Shown here: positions 1 through 9,928 of the stretch, in pieces
How the letters are laid out: every line of letters starts with the position of its first letter
Numbering within the stretch: the first letter of the stretch is position 1
NCBI GenBank assembly: GCA_020832305.1
Contig: JAFIEV010000089.1
Coordinates: 248,001 to 312,000 of the forward strand
Direction of reading: 5' to 3'
DNA from: Cyclobacteriaceae bacterium
Lineage (GTDB): Bacteria; Bacteroidota; Bacteroidia; Cytophagales; Cyclobacteriaceae
DNA length: 64,000 bases
Made by a program: the position numbers and the translations under genes
The notes under the pieces: generated by a model
What the model was told of the DNA's origin: nothing
Databases searched by the model: none
Seen by the model: only the letters and a program-made list of their open reading frames with translations

Positions 1-2393
1 TTGATTTGTGAAAGGAAAGCAAATTCAGCAGTTTCCTGATTACCAATAACACCCCAGCCTGCCCTGATTTTAAAGTCAGACAATCCTGCAATACCTTGCA
101 TAAAGCTTTCCTGGCTAACTCTCCAGGCAGCGGCAAAAGATGGGAAAGTACCCCATTTGTATCCAGGTCCAAATCTTGAACTTCCATCTCTTCTGATGGT
201 TGCATCCAGGTAATATTTACGGTCATAGTTATAGCTTAACCTACCCATATATCCCAGAAGACCAGTGATACTTCTTTCAAGATGGTTGTTTTTATCAGTC
301 GGGAACCAACCTTCTTCTATCCTCCTCTGATCCCATGTGGATAATGGTGAGTTCGCTATAATTGCTTGCTGTGATACGTTCCAGTAAACCCTTTGGTCCA
401 TTACGTTAGCAATAATATCAAAATTGTGATTATTGATGCTTTTGTTATAACCAATTAGTAATTCACCCACCAGATTAATGTTTTCGTTATTTCTAACCCC
501 ATAAGTATTGCCTTGACCAGTAAGCAACTGACCCCCTTGTGCAACCTGAAACAAACCGGTCCTTATATCTTCAAACACTTCTCTTCTATTGTTAGAATAA
601 TCAAAACTATAACTTCCTCTAATTCTGAAATTCTTCAGAAAAGTAGCCTCAGCATACAATGCGCCAATATTTCTGATCAGTTGTCTTTCATTATAGTTAA
701 GATCTCCCAGCGCACGGAAATTATTCTGTGTGGCTGGCCCAAAACCTGCTGGTCTGTTGGCTCCTCCTACTACTGCATTGGTTCGGGCATACCCAAGTAA
801 ACCATTTGCTGTATTGTCATACAGTGGCTGCCAGGGAGCCGCATTAGACCCCAGGTTACCTGCACTTGGTCTCTCACTGTTTTCAGCGTAAATAAATCGA
901 TACGTTTCGCCTACCCTTAACCAGTTGGTAACTTTATGGTCAGAGTTGATTGAAAGGGAATACCTGTCAAATTTACTGAAATGAACAGCGTTTTCCTGAC
1001 TTGAATAACCAACACCTACTGAATAAGTTGAGCTTTCATTTCCACCGGAAATGTTCACGCTATAATCCTGAATTTTGGCATTTTGCGTTAGAGCAGCTTG
1101 CTGCCAATCCTGGGTATAAGTAGAACTGTTACCTAAAAATTCGTTGGCATTCGGGTCAAACAAATTTCTCCATTGTACTGGAGGGGTGAAATTTCTGTTA
1201 TCAAGTGCTTCCTGAGACAGCATCAGATAATCCTGTGTATTTACCATATCGTAATTTCTGGGTACATTCTGAATACCAAAATTTGTAGAAACATCTACCT
1301 TGGCTTTACCGGATTTACCTCTTTTTGTAGTAATCAAAACGACACCATTGGCTGCGCGTACACCATAAATTGCAGTTGCAGAAGCATCTTTCAGCACAGT
1401 AATGGTCTCGATGTCGTTTGGATTGATCAGTGCGAAAACATTTATAGGTCCTCTTTGATCCTGGGTTCTGCCTGCCGTTGATGATGCACCACCTTCATAC
1501 AAAGGAATTCCATCAATTACATACAATGGATCATTAAAACCCAATGTACCTTCTCCTCTGATTCGAATATTCGGTCTTGCTGTGGGACTACTCCCAGGGT
1601 TACTTACAAATACACCTGACATTCTACCTTGCATCGCAAATTCAGGTGACATGGCTATTTGTTTGGAAATTTCTTCAGCTCCAATTTGACTAATAGCCCC
1701 TGTTAAGTCTTTTCGTTCTCTTTGACCATATCCGATAACTACTATTTCTTCTAAAGCTGTAACATCCGGGGCCATTGTAAAATTGATAACAGATCTGTTG
1801 CCAACTACCACTTCTTCACGAATATATCCAACCGAGCTAAATACCAATATTGCATTTGGGCCAGGTACATCAATACTATAATTACCGCTTATGTCTGTGA
1901 CGGTTCCCTGCGTAGTCCCTTTTATAACTACGTTTACACCGGGTAGTCCTTCTGTATCATCTCTACTGGTGACTTTGCCTGTAACCGTAGTCATTTGCTC
2001 ATACTGTTGTACAAGGAAATTTTCCTGATTTTCTGACTTGCTTATATAAATATTATTGTTGATCTGACGGAACCTTAAGCCTGTATCGTGCGCAACGTCT
2101 GTAAGTATACGCTTAACACTTTGTTTTTTATTGTCTGTGCTTATAAGCATCTCCTCTTGCATCACTTCATCAGCAAATACAAACCGATACTCCGTAGCTG
2201 ACTCCAACTCTGAAATGATCTCGGATAAAGTCCAGCTTTTCTTGTCTATCTTTACTATTGCTTTGTCAATAGAAACAGATTGTGCACTGCCTTCACTGGC
2301 CAAAAGACCGGTAAAAACCACACATTGGATCATAATTCCATAAAAAATGTTCTTTGATGCCATTTTTAGTAGGTACAGTATTCTTCTTTTCAT
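1..2393 (-). CDS. SusC/RagA-type TonB-dependent receptor with STN domain (C-terminus cut by window edge)
   Basis: Outer-membrane importer of the SusC class; about 797 codons are visible and the barrel end lies beyond position 1. I start it at the ATG at 2391-2393, giving MKRRILYLLK and a hydrophobic signal ending near EGSAQS. Next come a secretin/TonB N-terminal (STN) domain (about residues 40-115), a carboxypeptidase-regulatory-like domain containing GLPGVNVVIKGTTQGTVTD, a TonB-box-like stretch EEIVVIGYGQ, and a plug with IRIRGEGTLG, LYVIDGIPLY and LKDASATAIYG. An STN domain in this class is known to contact a FecR anti-sigma in the inner membrane, which fits the FecR gene 120 bases upstream. 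No SusD is visible; it would be expected past the left edge. Family call is firm; the substrate is unknown, though the nearby sulfatases suggest a sulfated glycan. Confidence 0.93.
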   Translation of the reverse strand, partial: MKRRILYLLKMASKNIFYGIMIQCVVFTGLLASEGSAQSVSIDKAIVKIDKKSWTLSEIISELESATEYRFVFADEVMQEEMLISTDNKKQSVKRILTDVAHDTGLRFRQINNNIYISKSENQENFLVQQYEQMTTVTGKVTSRDDTEGLPGVNVVIKGTTQGTVTDISGNYSIDVPGPNAILVFSSVGYIREEVVVGNRSVINFTMAPDVTALEEIVVIGYGQRERKDLTGAISQIGAEEISKQIAMSPEFAMQGRMSGVFVSNPGSSPTARPNIRIRGEGTLGFNDPLYVIDGIPLYEGGASSTAGRTQDQRGPINVFALINPNDIETITVLKDASATAIYGVRAANGVVLITTKRGKSGKAKVDVSTNFGIQNVPRNYDMVNTQDYLMLSQEALDNRNFTPPVQWRNLFDPNANEFLGNSSTYTQDWQQAALTQNAKIQDYSVNISGGNESSTYSVGVGYSSQENAVHFSKFDRYSLSINSDHKVTNWLRVGETYRFIYAENSERPSAGNLGSNAAPWQPLYDNTANGLLGYARTNAVVGGANRPAGFGPATQNNFRALGDLNYNERQLIRNIGALYAEATFLKNFRIRGSYSFDYSNNRREVFEDIRTGLFQVAQGGQLLTGQGNTYGVRNNENINLVGELLIGYNKSINNHNFDIIANVMDQRVYWNVSQQAIIANSPLSTWDQRRIEEGWFPTDKNNHLERSITGLLGYMGRLSYNYDRKYYLDATIRRDGSSRFGPGYKWGTFPSFAAAWRVSQESFMQGIAGLSDFKIRAGWGVIGNQETAEFAFLSQI

Positions 2394-2513
2394 TATCTTG
2401 TAATGTTTTTAAGTTAACAATGCTTAAAATCGATATTTGGGCAACAGCTTTCATTTGGCGATGGAGTGGGTTGCCCATTTTTTTTGTGTACGCTCATGTA
2501 ATCATAGTCTATA

Positions 2514-3554
2514 TTATTTAGATTGAACCATAACTTTCTTATTGTCAATTTTGTACTTTAACCCCAGAGTGAAGGTAATGCCTCGCAAAATATTATCGAG
2601 GTTTTCATTCTGAAATTCACCGGAAACTCTTCTATTCAGGTCTACAAAACCTGTATATTCAAATTCAACACCATACCATTTTGATAAATCCTGTAAAATT
2701 TCATGTAAGGGCTTACTTTTAAAGGTAAGCTTACCGTCTTTCCAGGCTGTTACAGATTCATTATCAAAATCAGTCACTTTTAATTTAAAACTTCCATTGG
2801 AAACAACCGAGGAAGCCATTTCACCAGGCAAGAGTTCGATATAATTGTTAAAATCTTTTTCATTTAAAATACCAACTTTACCCTCTGTAAGCGCAATTTT
2901 CACATCATGGTTACGACGATAAATATTAAAAGATGTGCCCAGTACCGTAACCTGAATTTCATCCATATTTACTACGAAGGATCTTTCAGGGTCATGTACC
3001 ACATCAAAAAAAGCTTCTCCTTGTAGTTTCACATGACGGGGCCCAATATCAAAATCAGCAGGATACTCTAAAATGGAAGATGAATTTAAAATAACCTTTG
3101 AACCATCCGGTAACATAACCGTAAGTTTTTGACCGTTATGGGTTTGTTTTTCTATAAGTTCTACAGCAGCCACTTCACTGATAACCGACCTATTGGGATC
3201 TATTTTAGTAAATACAAAAACTAACGAAAAAACAAAAGCCAAAATGGTAGCTGCAATTTTTGTGTACCATATATTGTTCAATTTAACGTCGTGAAACCAA
3301 CTATTATAAATGTTTTGGTTGATTTTTTTCTCCTTTAATTCAGGAATGCGTTTTTTAAGTTGGGATAATAGTAAAATTATTTCTTCATCTTTATAATCAT
3401 TGGCAGCTTTTTTGAGAGCCTCGTTAAGTTCAGAACCAAGTATTTTATCAAACTCCTCTTCAAAGCCTCCCCGGTCAAGCCAGACTTTAAATGCTTTTAC
3501 TTCCTGTTGGGTTCCCAGCTCATTTAATATCCGTATGATGTCTTTCTTTTCCAA
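2514..3554 (-). CDS. FecR-family anti-sigma factor
   Basis: Inner-membrane anti-sigma factor of 346 aa that would relay the state of the STN-bearing SusC receptor to the ECF sigma factor encoded just upstream. The N-terminal cytoplasmic part (about residues 1-90) is charged, a single membrane span follows near residues 95-115 (IAATILAFVFSLVFVF), and the periplasmic FecR domain includes VMLPDGSKVILNSSS, LQGEAFFDV and VLGTSFNIY, ending in the DUF4974-like tail GITFTLGLKYKI. The start codon is TTG: no in-frame ATG lies between the upstream stop and this point, and the paralogue at 23582 starts with a very similar TTG-Glu-Lys. Gene order sigma-FecR-SusC is the classical cell-surface-signalling arrangement. 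Confidence 0.92.
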   Translation of the reverse strand: MEKKDIIRILNELGTQQEVKAFKVWLDRGGFEEEFDKILGSELNEALKKAANDYKDEEIILLLSQLKKRIPELKEKKINQNIYNSWFHDVKLNNIWYTKIAATILAFVFSLVFVFTKIDPNRSVISEVAAVELIEKQTHNGQKLTVMLPDGSKVILNSSSILEYPADFDIGPRHVKLQGEAFFDVVHDPERSFVVNMDEIQVTVLGTSFNIYRRNHDVKIALTEGKVGILNEKDFNNYIELLPGEMASSVVSNGSFKLKVTDFDNESVTAWKDGKLTFKSKPLHEILQDLSKWYGVEFEYTGFVDLNRRVSGEFQNENLDNILRGITFTLGLKYKIDNKKVMVQSK

Positions 3555-3750
3555 AGTAAAACGTATAAATTTAGAGTAATACGCAATCCTTATTAGATTT
3601 ACTTAAGCAAATTTGCAAAAAAATTAATAGATATGATTTTTATTGAAAATACTTTAAATTGTTGTAATTATTTAAATAATTTAACGTTTCGTTAAAAATT
3701 ACTTAACAATCAGGACCGATATTAGAATACATAAAAACAAAAATGGTGAT

Positions 3751-4344
3751 TCAGAGCCAAAATAAAAGGAATAATAAGCCGGTATGACCTTTGAGATTTG
3801 ATTTTACATGCATTTTAAGGGAACGTAAGGCCAGATAAATATGATGCTCGACAGTCCTTTTTGAAATATTGAGCATCAAGGATATTTCATCATTGCTCCT
3901 GCCCTCAAGTCGGCTTAATAGAAAAACTTTTTTCTGAGTTTCAGGAAGTTTGTCAATTAATTCGCCGGCAAGTTTTTCCATGTCCTCAGCCATAGCTTCC
4001 AGGTTGGTATCATCAAATACAGCGAGTTGCTCCTCCGTCAGATCGTCGATGTCAAATTCATTTACCTTTTTTCGCAAAACAGAGTATAGATGATGTTTAA
4101 CCGACTGAAATAAATAGGATTTAAAATTTCTATTTTCATCAATTTGATCCTTTCGTTCCCAGATTTTAAGAAAAATTTCCTGAACTGACTCCTCTGCTTC
4201 TTGTTTATTATAGATAAATGTTCTTGCAAAAGACATCAATCTTGGGAAATACCGGATGTATAATTCATCAAAAGCCGATTCTGCCTTATGTGATTTCAAC
4301 ATAAGGATAAGGTCTTTATCGCTATATTCCTTAAAAGGTCTCAT
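3751..4344 (-). CDS. ECF RNA polymerase sigma factor (RpoE-like, Bacteroidetes expansion type)
   Basis: Sigma-70 family extracytoplasmic-function factor of 197 aa with region 2 (FDELYIRYFPRLMSFARTFI, then EAEESVQEIFLKIWER, the core-binding and -10 recognition part) and region 4 (LPETQKKVFLLSRLEGRSNDEI with helix-turn-helix SKRTVEHHIY). The reading frame extends upstream to a TTG at 4356; I prefer the ATG at 4342-4344 (MRPFKEYSDKDL). It precedes the FecR gene by about 200 bases and presumably drives the SusC operon when FecR releases it. The C-terminus has a hydrophobic stretch LLFLLFWL, seen in other members of this Bacteroidetes group. Confidence 0.92.
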   Translation of the reverse strand: MRPFKEYSDKDLILMLKSHKAESAFDELYIRYFPRLMSFARTFIYNKQEAEESVQEIFLKIWERKDQIDENRNFKSYLFQSVKHHLYSVLRKKVNEFDIDDLTEEQLAVFDDTNLEAMAEDMEKLAGELIDKLPETQKKVFLLSRLEGRSNDEISLMLNISKRTVEHHIYLALRSLKMHVKSNLKGHTGLLFLLFWL

Positions 4345-4516
4345 TAGCAAAATCAATACTAAGATAGTGTATATTTTACAAATAAAGAATCAACACTTGT
4401 TTTCTAAAAGAATAATTACAAATATTTAAAATAAATATATCATTTTAAATTAAAAGTCATTGATTTACAAATATTAACCTCTAAAAACGCTCATCAGGCA
4501 TAGTTTTGAAAAATTT

Positions 4517-4562
4517 ATCCGGGTTGTTTTAGTTGTTAATGTTTTAATTAAACAACCCGGAT
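4517..4562 (-). terminator. Rho-independent terminator of the DoxX-like gene
   Basis: Perfect 12-bp inverted repeat (arms 4517-4528 and 4551-4562, ATCCGGGTTGTT and its complement) with a 22-base loop. Read on the minus strand it lies 8 bases after the DoxX-like stop and is followed by AAATTTTT. The long loop makes it less typical. Confidence 0.6.
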
Positions 4563-4569
4563 TTTAAAA

Positions 4570-4935
4570 TTAATTTTTCAACATACCGCTAAGCGCAAAG
4601 GCAGCCCCTGCCAAAGAAGTGTCTTTAAGAAAATTTGGCATTGAAGATTGCATGGTTGCCTCACTGAATACGCCGGGTAAATGTACAGTAAGGGCAAATA
4701 TTAGCAGCATAAGGCCCAGATAAAACGCTCCTATTTTGGCCTTTTTATTAATAAATATACTAACAGCAGCCGCAATTAGCCCGGCTCCGGTTATATACAC
4801 CCAGATAATGTCACCCGGAAAAAACGAAGGCACAATGCCGGCCATAGCTTTGGCATTCATAAAATGCATGACACCAAAAACAGCCATAGGCACGGCAAAC
4901 AGAATTCTTGCAATGGTTGTCGTAAGTAAATTCAT
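4570..4935 (-). CDS. DoxX-like four-helix membrane protein
   Basis: Small integral membrane protein of 121 aa with four hydrophobic segments (about residues 5-25, 43-62, 70-88 and 100-118). IARILFAVPMAVFGVMHFMN resembles the start of DoxX/DoxD-like proteins, a family of poorly known redox-associated membrane proteins. The frame extends to a GTG at 4962, but the ATG at 4933-4935 (MNLLTTT) gives the cleaner membrane-protein start. It stands alone, with a hairpin terminator downstream and a divergent secreted protein starting at 5027. Exact role unknown. Confidence 0.75.
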   Translation of the reverse strand: MNLLTTTIARILFAVPMAVFGVMHFMNAKAMAGIVPSFFPGDIIWVYITGAGLIAAAVSIFINKKAKIGAFYLGLMLLIFALTVHLPGVFSEATMQSSMPNFLKDTSLAGAAFALSGMLKN

Positions 4936-5026
4936 AGGTAACTTGTTTAGGTGAAAGAACACATTAAAATACGAATTTTAGTATTTTTTTTCAATTTTCA
5001 TTAATTATTGTAAAAAATAATTTAAT

Positions 5027-7348
5027 ATGGCATGTCATTTTAAAAAAAATATAAATCCTGAAATGCTTAATATAAATGATTTAATACAAGCTTTATGGAA
5101 ATTCCCAATCCGGCAAATCACCATTTTTATGCTTTTTATTTCCTCCATTGCATTTCCCTGCAAATCTCAGCATAAAGAATCAATTCTTCCTTTTATACCA
5201 TTTCAAACTCTGCCATCCCAACCACCCGCCGGGTCTTTTACAAAAGTATCATACCTCGATGCATTGGAATCACTGTGTAGCGCAGTTGCCAGGCATCAAA
5301 ATGAGCAAGGGGCCATTATCGATCCCTTCTTGAAAAGAGAACATCAATATTCTACCCCCTATTTCGCTTTTGCCACAGCCACATTATTGCATGAAGGCAG
5401 GGCTCCCGAACTTAAAGAGGCTTGTATTAAGGCAATGGACCATGCGACCCTTTGCTTTTCTGGAGGTTACACCCAAATACCAGATGCCCACGGTGAATTT
5501 TTTATCAGTCCGCTCACCCATGGCATCTTTCTTATGAAAGCTCATGTCCCTCCTTCAGTTTTTGACCGATGGTATAAGCGGATGCAAACTCCTTTAGATT
5601 TAGTTCTGGAAAATTTCGACGGGCGTATCAACAATTGGAGAACCTATGCCATGAAAGGCGAATGGAGCCGGGCTAAATATGGTTTGGTTTCAGAGGCATC
5701 AGCTGTAGAATTTATAGAGAAGGCCTGGAGAGAACATACACAACGCATTCGGATTGTGGAAGATAGGTGGAACCTGTATCAGGACTGGAGCTCAGACCCT
5801 CAGTCACTGGCGGTAGAAGCCGTTGGCCGGGTTAATCTTATCGCACTGCTAAGCGAGGGGTACGATGGCCCTTCGTCGGAAGAGATGTGGGATGCAGTAC
5901 GCAGGGGCACACAAACCAGTTTGTTTTTACAATCACCCGACGGACAAGCCCCTGCCAACGGCAGGACAGACAATCATGTTTTCAACGATTTGCTGTATTT
6001 ACTGTGCTTTGAATTGATGAGCCATGATGCCGCAGGTAATGGCGACATGCAACTTGCAGGGCAATATCAACATGCAGCAAGCCTGGCATTTAGCAGTATG
6101 ATGCGATGGCAGCGAATGGATCCGCCCTGGGAGGGTTCGTTTTTTATAACAAAAAACTTTATAGACCCGGGCGAAAGGGTTGGTTACCAACCGGCCAGTC
6201 AATGGGGTAATTACAGTGGCGCCATTATGCAGCACCTGGCTGAAGCATGGTTGCACCGTTTTCAGGATACTGTAATGTATGAATCCCCAACAATCACCGG
6301 TGGGTATGCCTTACATACTGATCCGGCTTTTTCATCTTTTTTTGCCAATGCAGGTGGCATGCAGGTGGTGGTAAACCTGCGTGGGGCCAGTGTTCCCAAA
6401 TACAATAAAAGCTGGACTCCCCTGGGTGTGATCCGTTTTAGCCGCAAAAACTGGGACGCACGCCTGGGCCCATCTGATGGGGAGCACGACATAACAGCCG
6501 GAACCGAAGTCGAATTTAGCCGTGGAGCCGGCGAAACTGCAGATATCTACAGGGCTTTAAGTGGCGTAACTTTTGGCCCGGAATGGGTAGAGAGAAATAG
6601 GTGGCTAAGAATAGCTGATGTCCCATTGCATTACCGCGGACATGTTGAAGTAGAATTTGAGCATCCCCTGTTGGTTAAATTCGCGGTTACTTACAGCTAT
6701 GTCACTGGCAGAGGAGGCCCCTATTTCCGGCATGAATTTACGATAACCCCCGATGGGGTATTTACCCGGCTGTCTACACCTCAGAAAATTCCCTTCGGAC
6801 TCACCCTGCCCTTGCTTGAAAACGATGGCAGGAAGTTGATAAATGAATGGGATGATGGAATTGCTGCTGTTCGCTATTCAAATGATGATGATGAACAGAA
6901 TTTTATCATCCTTACTCCGGATTCTCGTTTTAATACAGAATCACCTTCTGTTTTATCAAGCTATGGCTGGCTTAAACCTCTGAGGGTTGAAAGCTCAGAC
7001 ACTGCAATAGACGTTTTTATTTATCCACGTAAGGCAGATGAACCCAAAGCCCGAGAGCTAAAAGCTTCATTCAAAAAAACTTCTGAGGGGTTTCAAAATA
7101 TCCTTCACCGGGTTGTGGATAAAGTCTATGTTGGTCTGACAATAGCTGGTGGTGAAGGCATTGAAGCAGACCTGGACGGCAATGGTAAAGCAGACATTCA
7201 ATTCAGCGAAGTTTGTCGATTTATTCTTCAATTAAAAGACGGAAAGGTTTTATTTGCTGAGAGCGACAGAGATGTACAATTAAAGATTTCCGGACAGACA
7301 TTCCAATTAAAAGCATTAAGGCCACTTTGCATTTTATGTGATGAATAG
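5027..7348 (+). CDS. Secreted toroid-type protein, candidate polysaccharide lyase
   Basis: A 773-aa exported protein that I do not recognise as a named enzyme. The N-terminus carries a late hydrophobic signal (about residues 28-46, IRQITIFMLFISSIAF). Residues about 60-430 are helix-rich and Trp-rich (STPYFAFATATLLHEG, INNWRTYAMKGEW, GRTDNHVFNDLLYLL), as in the alpha/alpha toroid of heparinase-type polysaccharide lyases; residues about 430-773 look beta-rich, consistent with the beta-sandwich half of such enzymes. Near residue 715 is DLDGNGKAD, a calcium-loop-like motif. The conserved-looking Asn, Arg, His and Tyr residues fit a lyase, but this is inference from architecture. It lies between two regulated SusC clusters and could be the depolymerase of the locus. 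Confidence 0.6.
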   Translation: MACHFKKNINPEMLNINDLIQALWKFPIRQITIFMLFISSIAFPCKSQHKESILPFIPFQTLPSQPPAGSFTKVSYLDALESLCSAVARHQNEQGAIIDPFLKREHQYSTPYFAFATATLLHEGRAPELKEACIKAMDHATLCFSGGYTQIPDAHGEFFISPLTHGIFLMKAHVPPSVFDRWYKRMQTPLDLVLENFDGRINNWRTYAMKGEWSRAKYGLVSEASAVEFIEKAWREHTQRIRIVEDRWNLYQDWSSDPQSLAVEAVGRVNLIALLSEGYDGPSSEEMWDAVRRGTQTSLFLQSPDGQAPANGRTDNHVFNDLLYLLCFELMSHDAAGNGDMQLAGQYQHAASLAFSSMMRWQRMDPPWEGSFFITKNFIDPGERVGYQPASQWGNYSGAIMQHLAEAWLHRFQDTVMYESPTITGGYALHTDPAFSSFFANAGGMQVVVNLRGASVPKYNKSWTPLGVIRFSRKNWDARLGPSDGEHDITAGTEVEFSRGAGETADIYRALSGVTFGPEWVERNRWLRIADVPLHYRGHVEVEFEHPLLVKFAVTYSYVTGRGGPYFRHEFTITPDGVFTRLSTPQKIPFGLTLPLLENDGRKLINEWDDGIAAVRYSNDDDEQNFIILTPDSRFNTESPSVLSSYGWLKPLRVESSDTAIDVFIYPRKADEPKARELKASFKKTSEGFQNILHRVVDKVYVGLTIAGGEGIEADLDGNGKADIQFSEVCRFILQLKDGKVLFAESDRDVQLKISGQTFQLKALRPLCILCDE

Positions 7349-7479
7349 TCAATTTCTCCATTAGATAAAACATTGACTATAAATATTATAGTAAATGAAA
7401 AAAATATTATTTTACAATTATTTGAAGTTTTAAACAAAAAAAGACGAATTTTAATTTCAATTAACAAAACTTCAGTGCA

Positions 7480-7998
7480 ATGGGAAGACTTATTAGAAAA
7501 ATTATAATTGCAGCGATTCCTTTTATGTTCCTGTTTGCCTGCGGTGGGGCGGGTGAAAAAGTCGAACTCATCGTGTCGGACCTTGAATTATTTGCAGAGG
7601 GTTATTTGTTTGATGGCTCCAATACTGCCACCGCAAGCTGGTCATTTGACCAGTCAAGAATTCTTGAAGAAAAAGGACATTCAGGGAAAAAGATTGCACA
7701 AGCCCGTATTACGTCCATTACTATTGGCAGTGATGAAAACTCTGAACTGCCTTCAATAGATAAAGTGGTTATTGAAATGGCTGCGTCAGGTACCCGGATG
7801 ATTCGTATAGGCTTGCTCCAGGAATCTCTGGAGCCCGGCGAAAGTTATGCTTTGCAAATTGCAGATACGCAAAAAGGACTTGAAAAATTCTTCGAACAGG
7901 AAGAAATAACCTTTGTTGCAGACGTAAACCTTCTGGAAGATTTTGAAGATGATCTAAGGCTCAAACTCAGCGTTTCCTTTGAACTGGAAGTGAAGTAA
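7480..7998 (+). CDS. Small lipoprotein of unknown function
   Basis: A 172-aa protein with a lipoprotein signal: basic start MGRLIRK, hydrophobic core and lipobox LFAC with Cys21. The mature part is acidic, with predicted beta and short helical segments and no family I recognise. It precedes the DUF2147 and outer-membrane barrel genes on the same strand, separated by about 130 bases, so co-transcription is possible but not shown. A real gene on codon use and signal peptide; function unassigned. Confidence 0.75.
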   Translation: MGRLIRKIIIAAIPFMFLFACGGAGEKVELIVSDLELFAEGYLFDGSNTATASWSFDQSRILEEKGHSGKKIAQARITSITIGSDENSELPSIDKVVIEMAASGTRMIRIGLLQESLEPGESYALQIADTQKGLEKFFEQEEITFVADVNLLEDFEDDLRLKLSVSFELEVK

Positions 7999-8125
7999 TT
8001 TCCGGCATTATTTATGCAGTGCGTTATCAGGGTATGAAAACCCTTGTCGTTTTAATGTAGTTTAATATATATTATATACAGCACTTTAGTTGAAAATGTA
8101 TTGATTAACCCAAAATTATAATGTT

Positions 8126-8581
8126 ATGAAAAGAATGTTTGCATTAATGGCTCTATTTGCTTTTTCTGCCTTTATCTTGAAGCCGGCAGATGCTGAAGGT
8201 GATAAAATTGTCGGGGTATGGGAACCAGGTCATGGCAAAGCAAAAGTAAAAATTGAAAAAATTGCCGATAAATACTACGGTAAAATTGTATGGTTACTGG
8301 AACCTATTGATCCTGACACCAACAAGCCGAAGGTTGATAAAAATAATCCTGATGAAAGTATGCGCAACGTTCCATTAAAAGGATATCGCATATTGAAGGA
8401 TTTTGTATACAAAGGCAATGGTGAATGGGCAGAAGGCACGATTTATGACCCCGAGAATGGCAATACGTATAGCTGCGAGATTAAAATGAAAGATGACAAT
8501 ACCCTTGACATCCGTGGATATATAGGAGTGCGTACTTTCGGACGTACCGATACATGGAAACGTCTACAGATGAAAAGCTAA
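8126..8581 (+). CDS. DUF2147 secreted protein
   Basis: A 151-aa exported protein with a signal peptide (MKRMFALMALFAFSAFILKPADA) and a DUF2147 domain through the rest: IVGVWEPGHGKAKVKIEK, YYGKIVWLLEP, LKGYRILKDF, and the typical C-terminal GTIYDPENGNTYSC...LDIRGYIG...GRTDTWKR. The family forms a lipocalin-like small barrel common in Bacteroidota and Proteobacteria; its ligand is not known. It is 21 bases upstream of the next gene, probably one transcript with it. Confidence 0.9.
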   Translation: MKRMFALMALFAFSAFILKPADAEGDKIVGVWEPGHGKAKVKIEKIADKYYGKIVWLLEPIDPDTNKPKVDKNNPDESMRNVPLKGYRILKDFVYKGNGEWAEGTIYDPENGNTYSCEIKMKDDNTLDIRGYIGVRTFGRTDTWKRLQMKS

Positions 8582-8602
8582 ATCTTAATTACCAAACCCT
8601 AT

Positions 8603-9697
8603 ATGAAAATCCGACTATTTCTACTGGCCGGTTTGCTACTGGCCTTTACCCATGTATTTGCCCAGCAAGATGTTGACGATGACGATGAAGACTACGATAT
8701 TTATGATAGTTTTGAATCCGTTGACGCGAAACCAGTAAAACGATATGCCAATTCAAAAATCGTAGGGCTGAGCCCGCAGCGTTTCGTTACGCTTTCCTGG
8801 GATGCCCAATTGGGTTATGATATGAACTTTTCACCATTAGGTGAATTTGCCCCTGACTCAGACCCTGCTCCTGGTGAAACAGGCCGGGCCCGTTTTACCG
8901 GAGGGATGCGCCTTAATTCAGCCATACCGATAATATCGAAAAGCAGCTTTATATGGCAGAGTGGCATCAACTTTATGGATGTAAGATATAATATCCAGGA
9001 TATAAACATACTGAGTGAAGATGCCGCTGGTCTTGCGGGCATACTGAATGAAAATGGACTTAGAAATCTTAACTGGACAAACACATTTTATTTGCCATTT
9101 AATGAATTTAATTTCATGATCATACAGTCACAGTTTGATATGAGTGGTGATTACGATTTTGATCTGCAACCCTTTAATACCATACGAAGCAGTTTTGCGG
9201 TGTTATATGGTAAACGACCCAACGAAAGAAAGCAATGGGCCGTAGGGGCTTCCAGAACCTACAGGGTGGGAAATGTCAATTACCTGCCTATTGTTATGTA
9301 TAACTGGACCAGTGTTGACAGGAAATGGGGAACTGAAATTCTTTTTCCTGCACGGGCACATGGAAGATATACTTTCAACCCAAACAGCATGCTGCTCTTT
9401 GGATATGAATTAGAAGGACAAAGTTATAGGATTGGAGCTCTATCAGAAAATGGAAACAGTTTTGAAATCAGAAGGGGTGAATTAAGACCGAGGGTAGATT
9501 TTCAAAGGCGTCTGGTGGGGTATTTCTGGCTTGGTGCGCAGGCAGGATTCAGGTATGACTGGAGCTTTGACGCCGATAATATGCCCAATGCAAAAGAATT
9601 TTTCAGAGGGCTTTTTGGGAACCAACCATTTGCCATGAGAAACAACCTTGGCAGTCCGGTCTATTTTAATGTCAGCATTAGCTTTGTGAGTCCCTGA
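8603..9697 (+). CDS. Outer-membrane beta-barrel protein (DUF6268-like)
   Basis: A 364-aa protein with signal peptide ending HVFAQQ, then an acidic linker (DVDDDDEDYDIYD) and a beta-barrel-like body of alternating hydrophobic and aromatic residues, finishing with VYFNVSISFVSP. The pattern resembles the DUF6268 family of Bacteroidota outer-membrane proteins. It is probably co-transcribed with the DUF2147 gene, and a strong terminator follows. Role unknown; transport or structural function are both possible. Confidence 0.75.
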   Translation: MKIRLFLLAGLLLAFTHVFAQQDVDDDDEDYDIYDSFESVDAKPVKRYANSKIVGLSPQRFVTLSWDAQLGYDMNFSPLGEFAPDSDPAPGETGRARFTGGMRLNSAIPIISKSSFIWQSGINFMDVRYNIQDINILSEDAAGLAGILNENGLRNLNWTNTFYLPFNEFNFMIIQSQFDMSGDYDFDLQPFNTIRSSFAVLYGKRPNERKQWAVGASRTYRVGNVNYLPIVMYNWTSVDRKWGTEILFPARAHGRYTFNPNSMLLFGYELEGQSYRIGALSENGNSFEIRRGELRPRVDFQRRLVGYFWLGAQAGFRYDWSFDADNMPNAKEFFRGLFGNQPFAMRNNLGSPVYFNVSISFVSP

Positions 9698-9732
9698 TAA
9701 AATAAAAAAATCGATTTACACTATTTCTGATG

Positions 9733-9762
9733 AAGCCCTTGTCTATGACGAGGGCTTTTTAT
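9733..9762 (+). terminator. Rho-independent terminator, REP-derived
   Basis: Hairpin AGCCCTTG...CGAGGGCT (9734-9756) with a 7-base loop, followed by a T-rich run, 36 bases after the barrel gene. The stem-loop core TTGTCTATGACGAGG is nearly the same as intergenic hairpin sequences at 38066-38088 and, inverted, 18467-18483. Confidence 0.8.
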
Positions 9763-9928
9763 TTTTTAAAGGGAAAAGTAATTATTTCTTAATGATCTTA
9801 CCTGAAATTTTCATTCTATATAGCCAAGTGAAAGGGCAGACTACCCAAAAAGGAAGAAACCCAAAGATTCACAGAGGTTTTTATTTCATCCTGGAAGCTT
9901 TGGGTTAATGCATTAATGGCTGATATCT

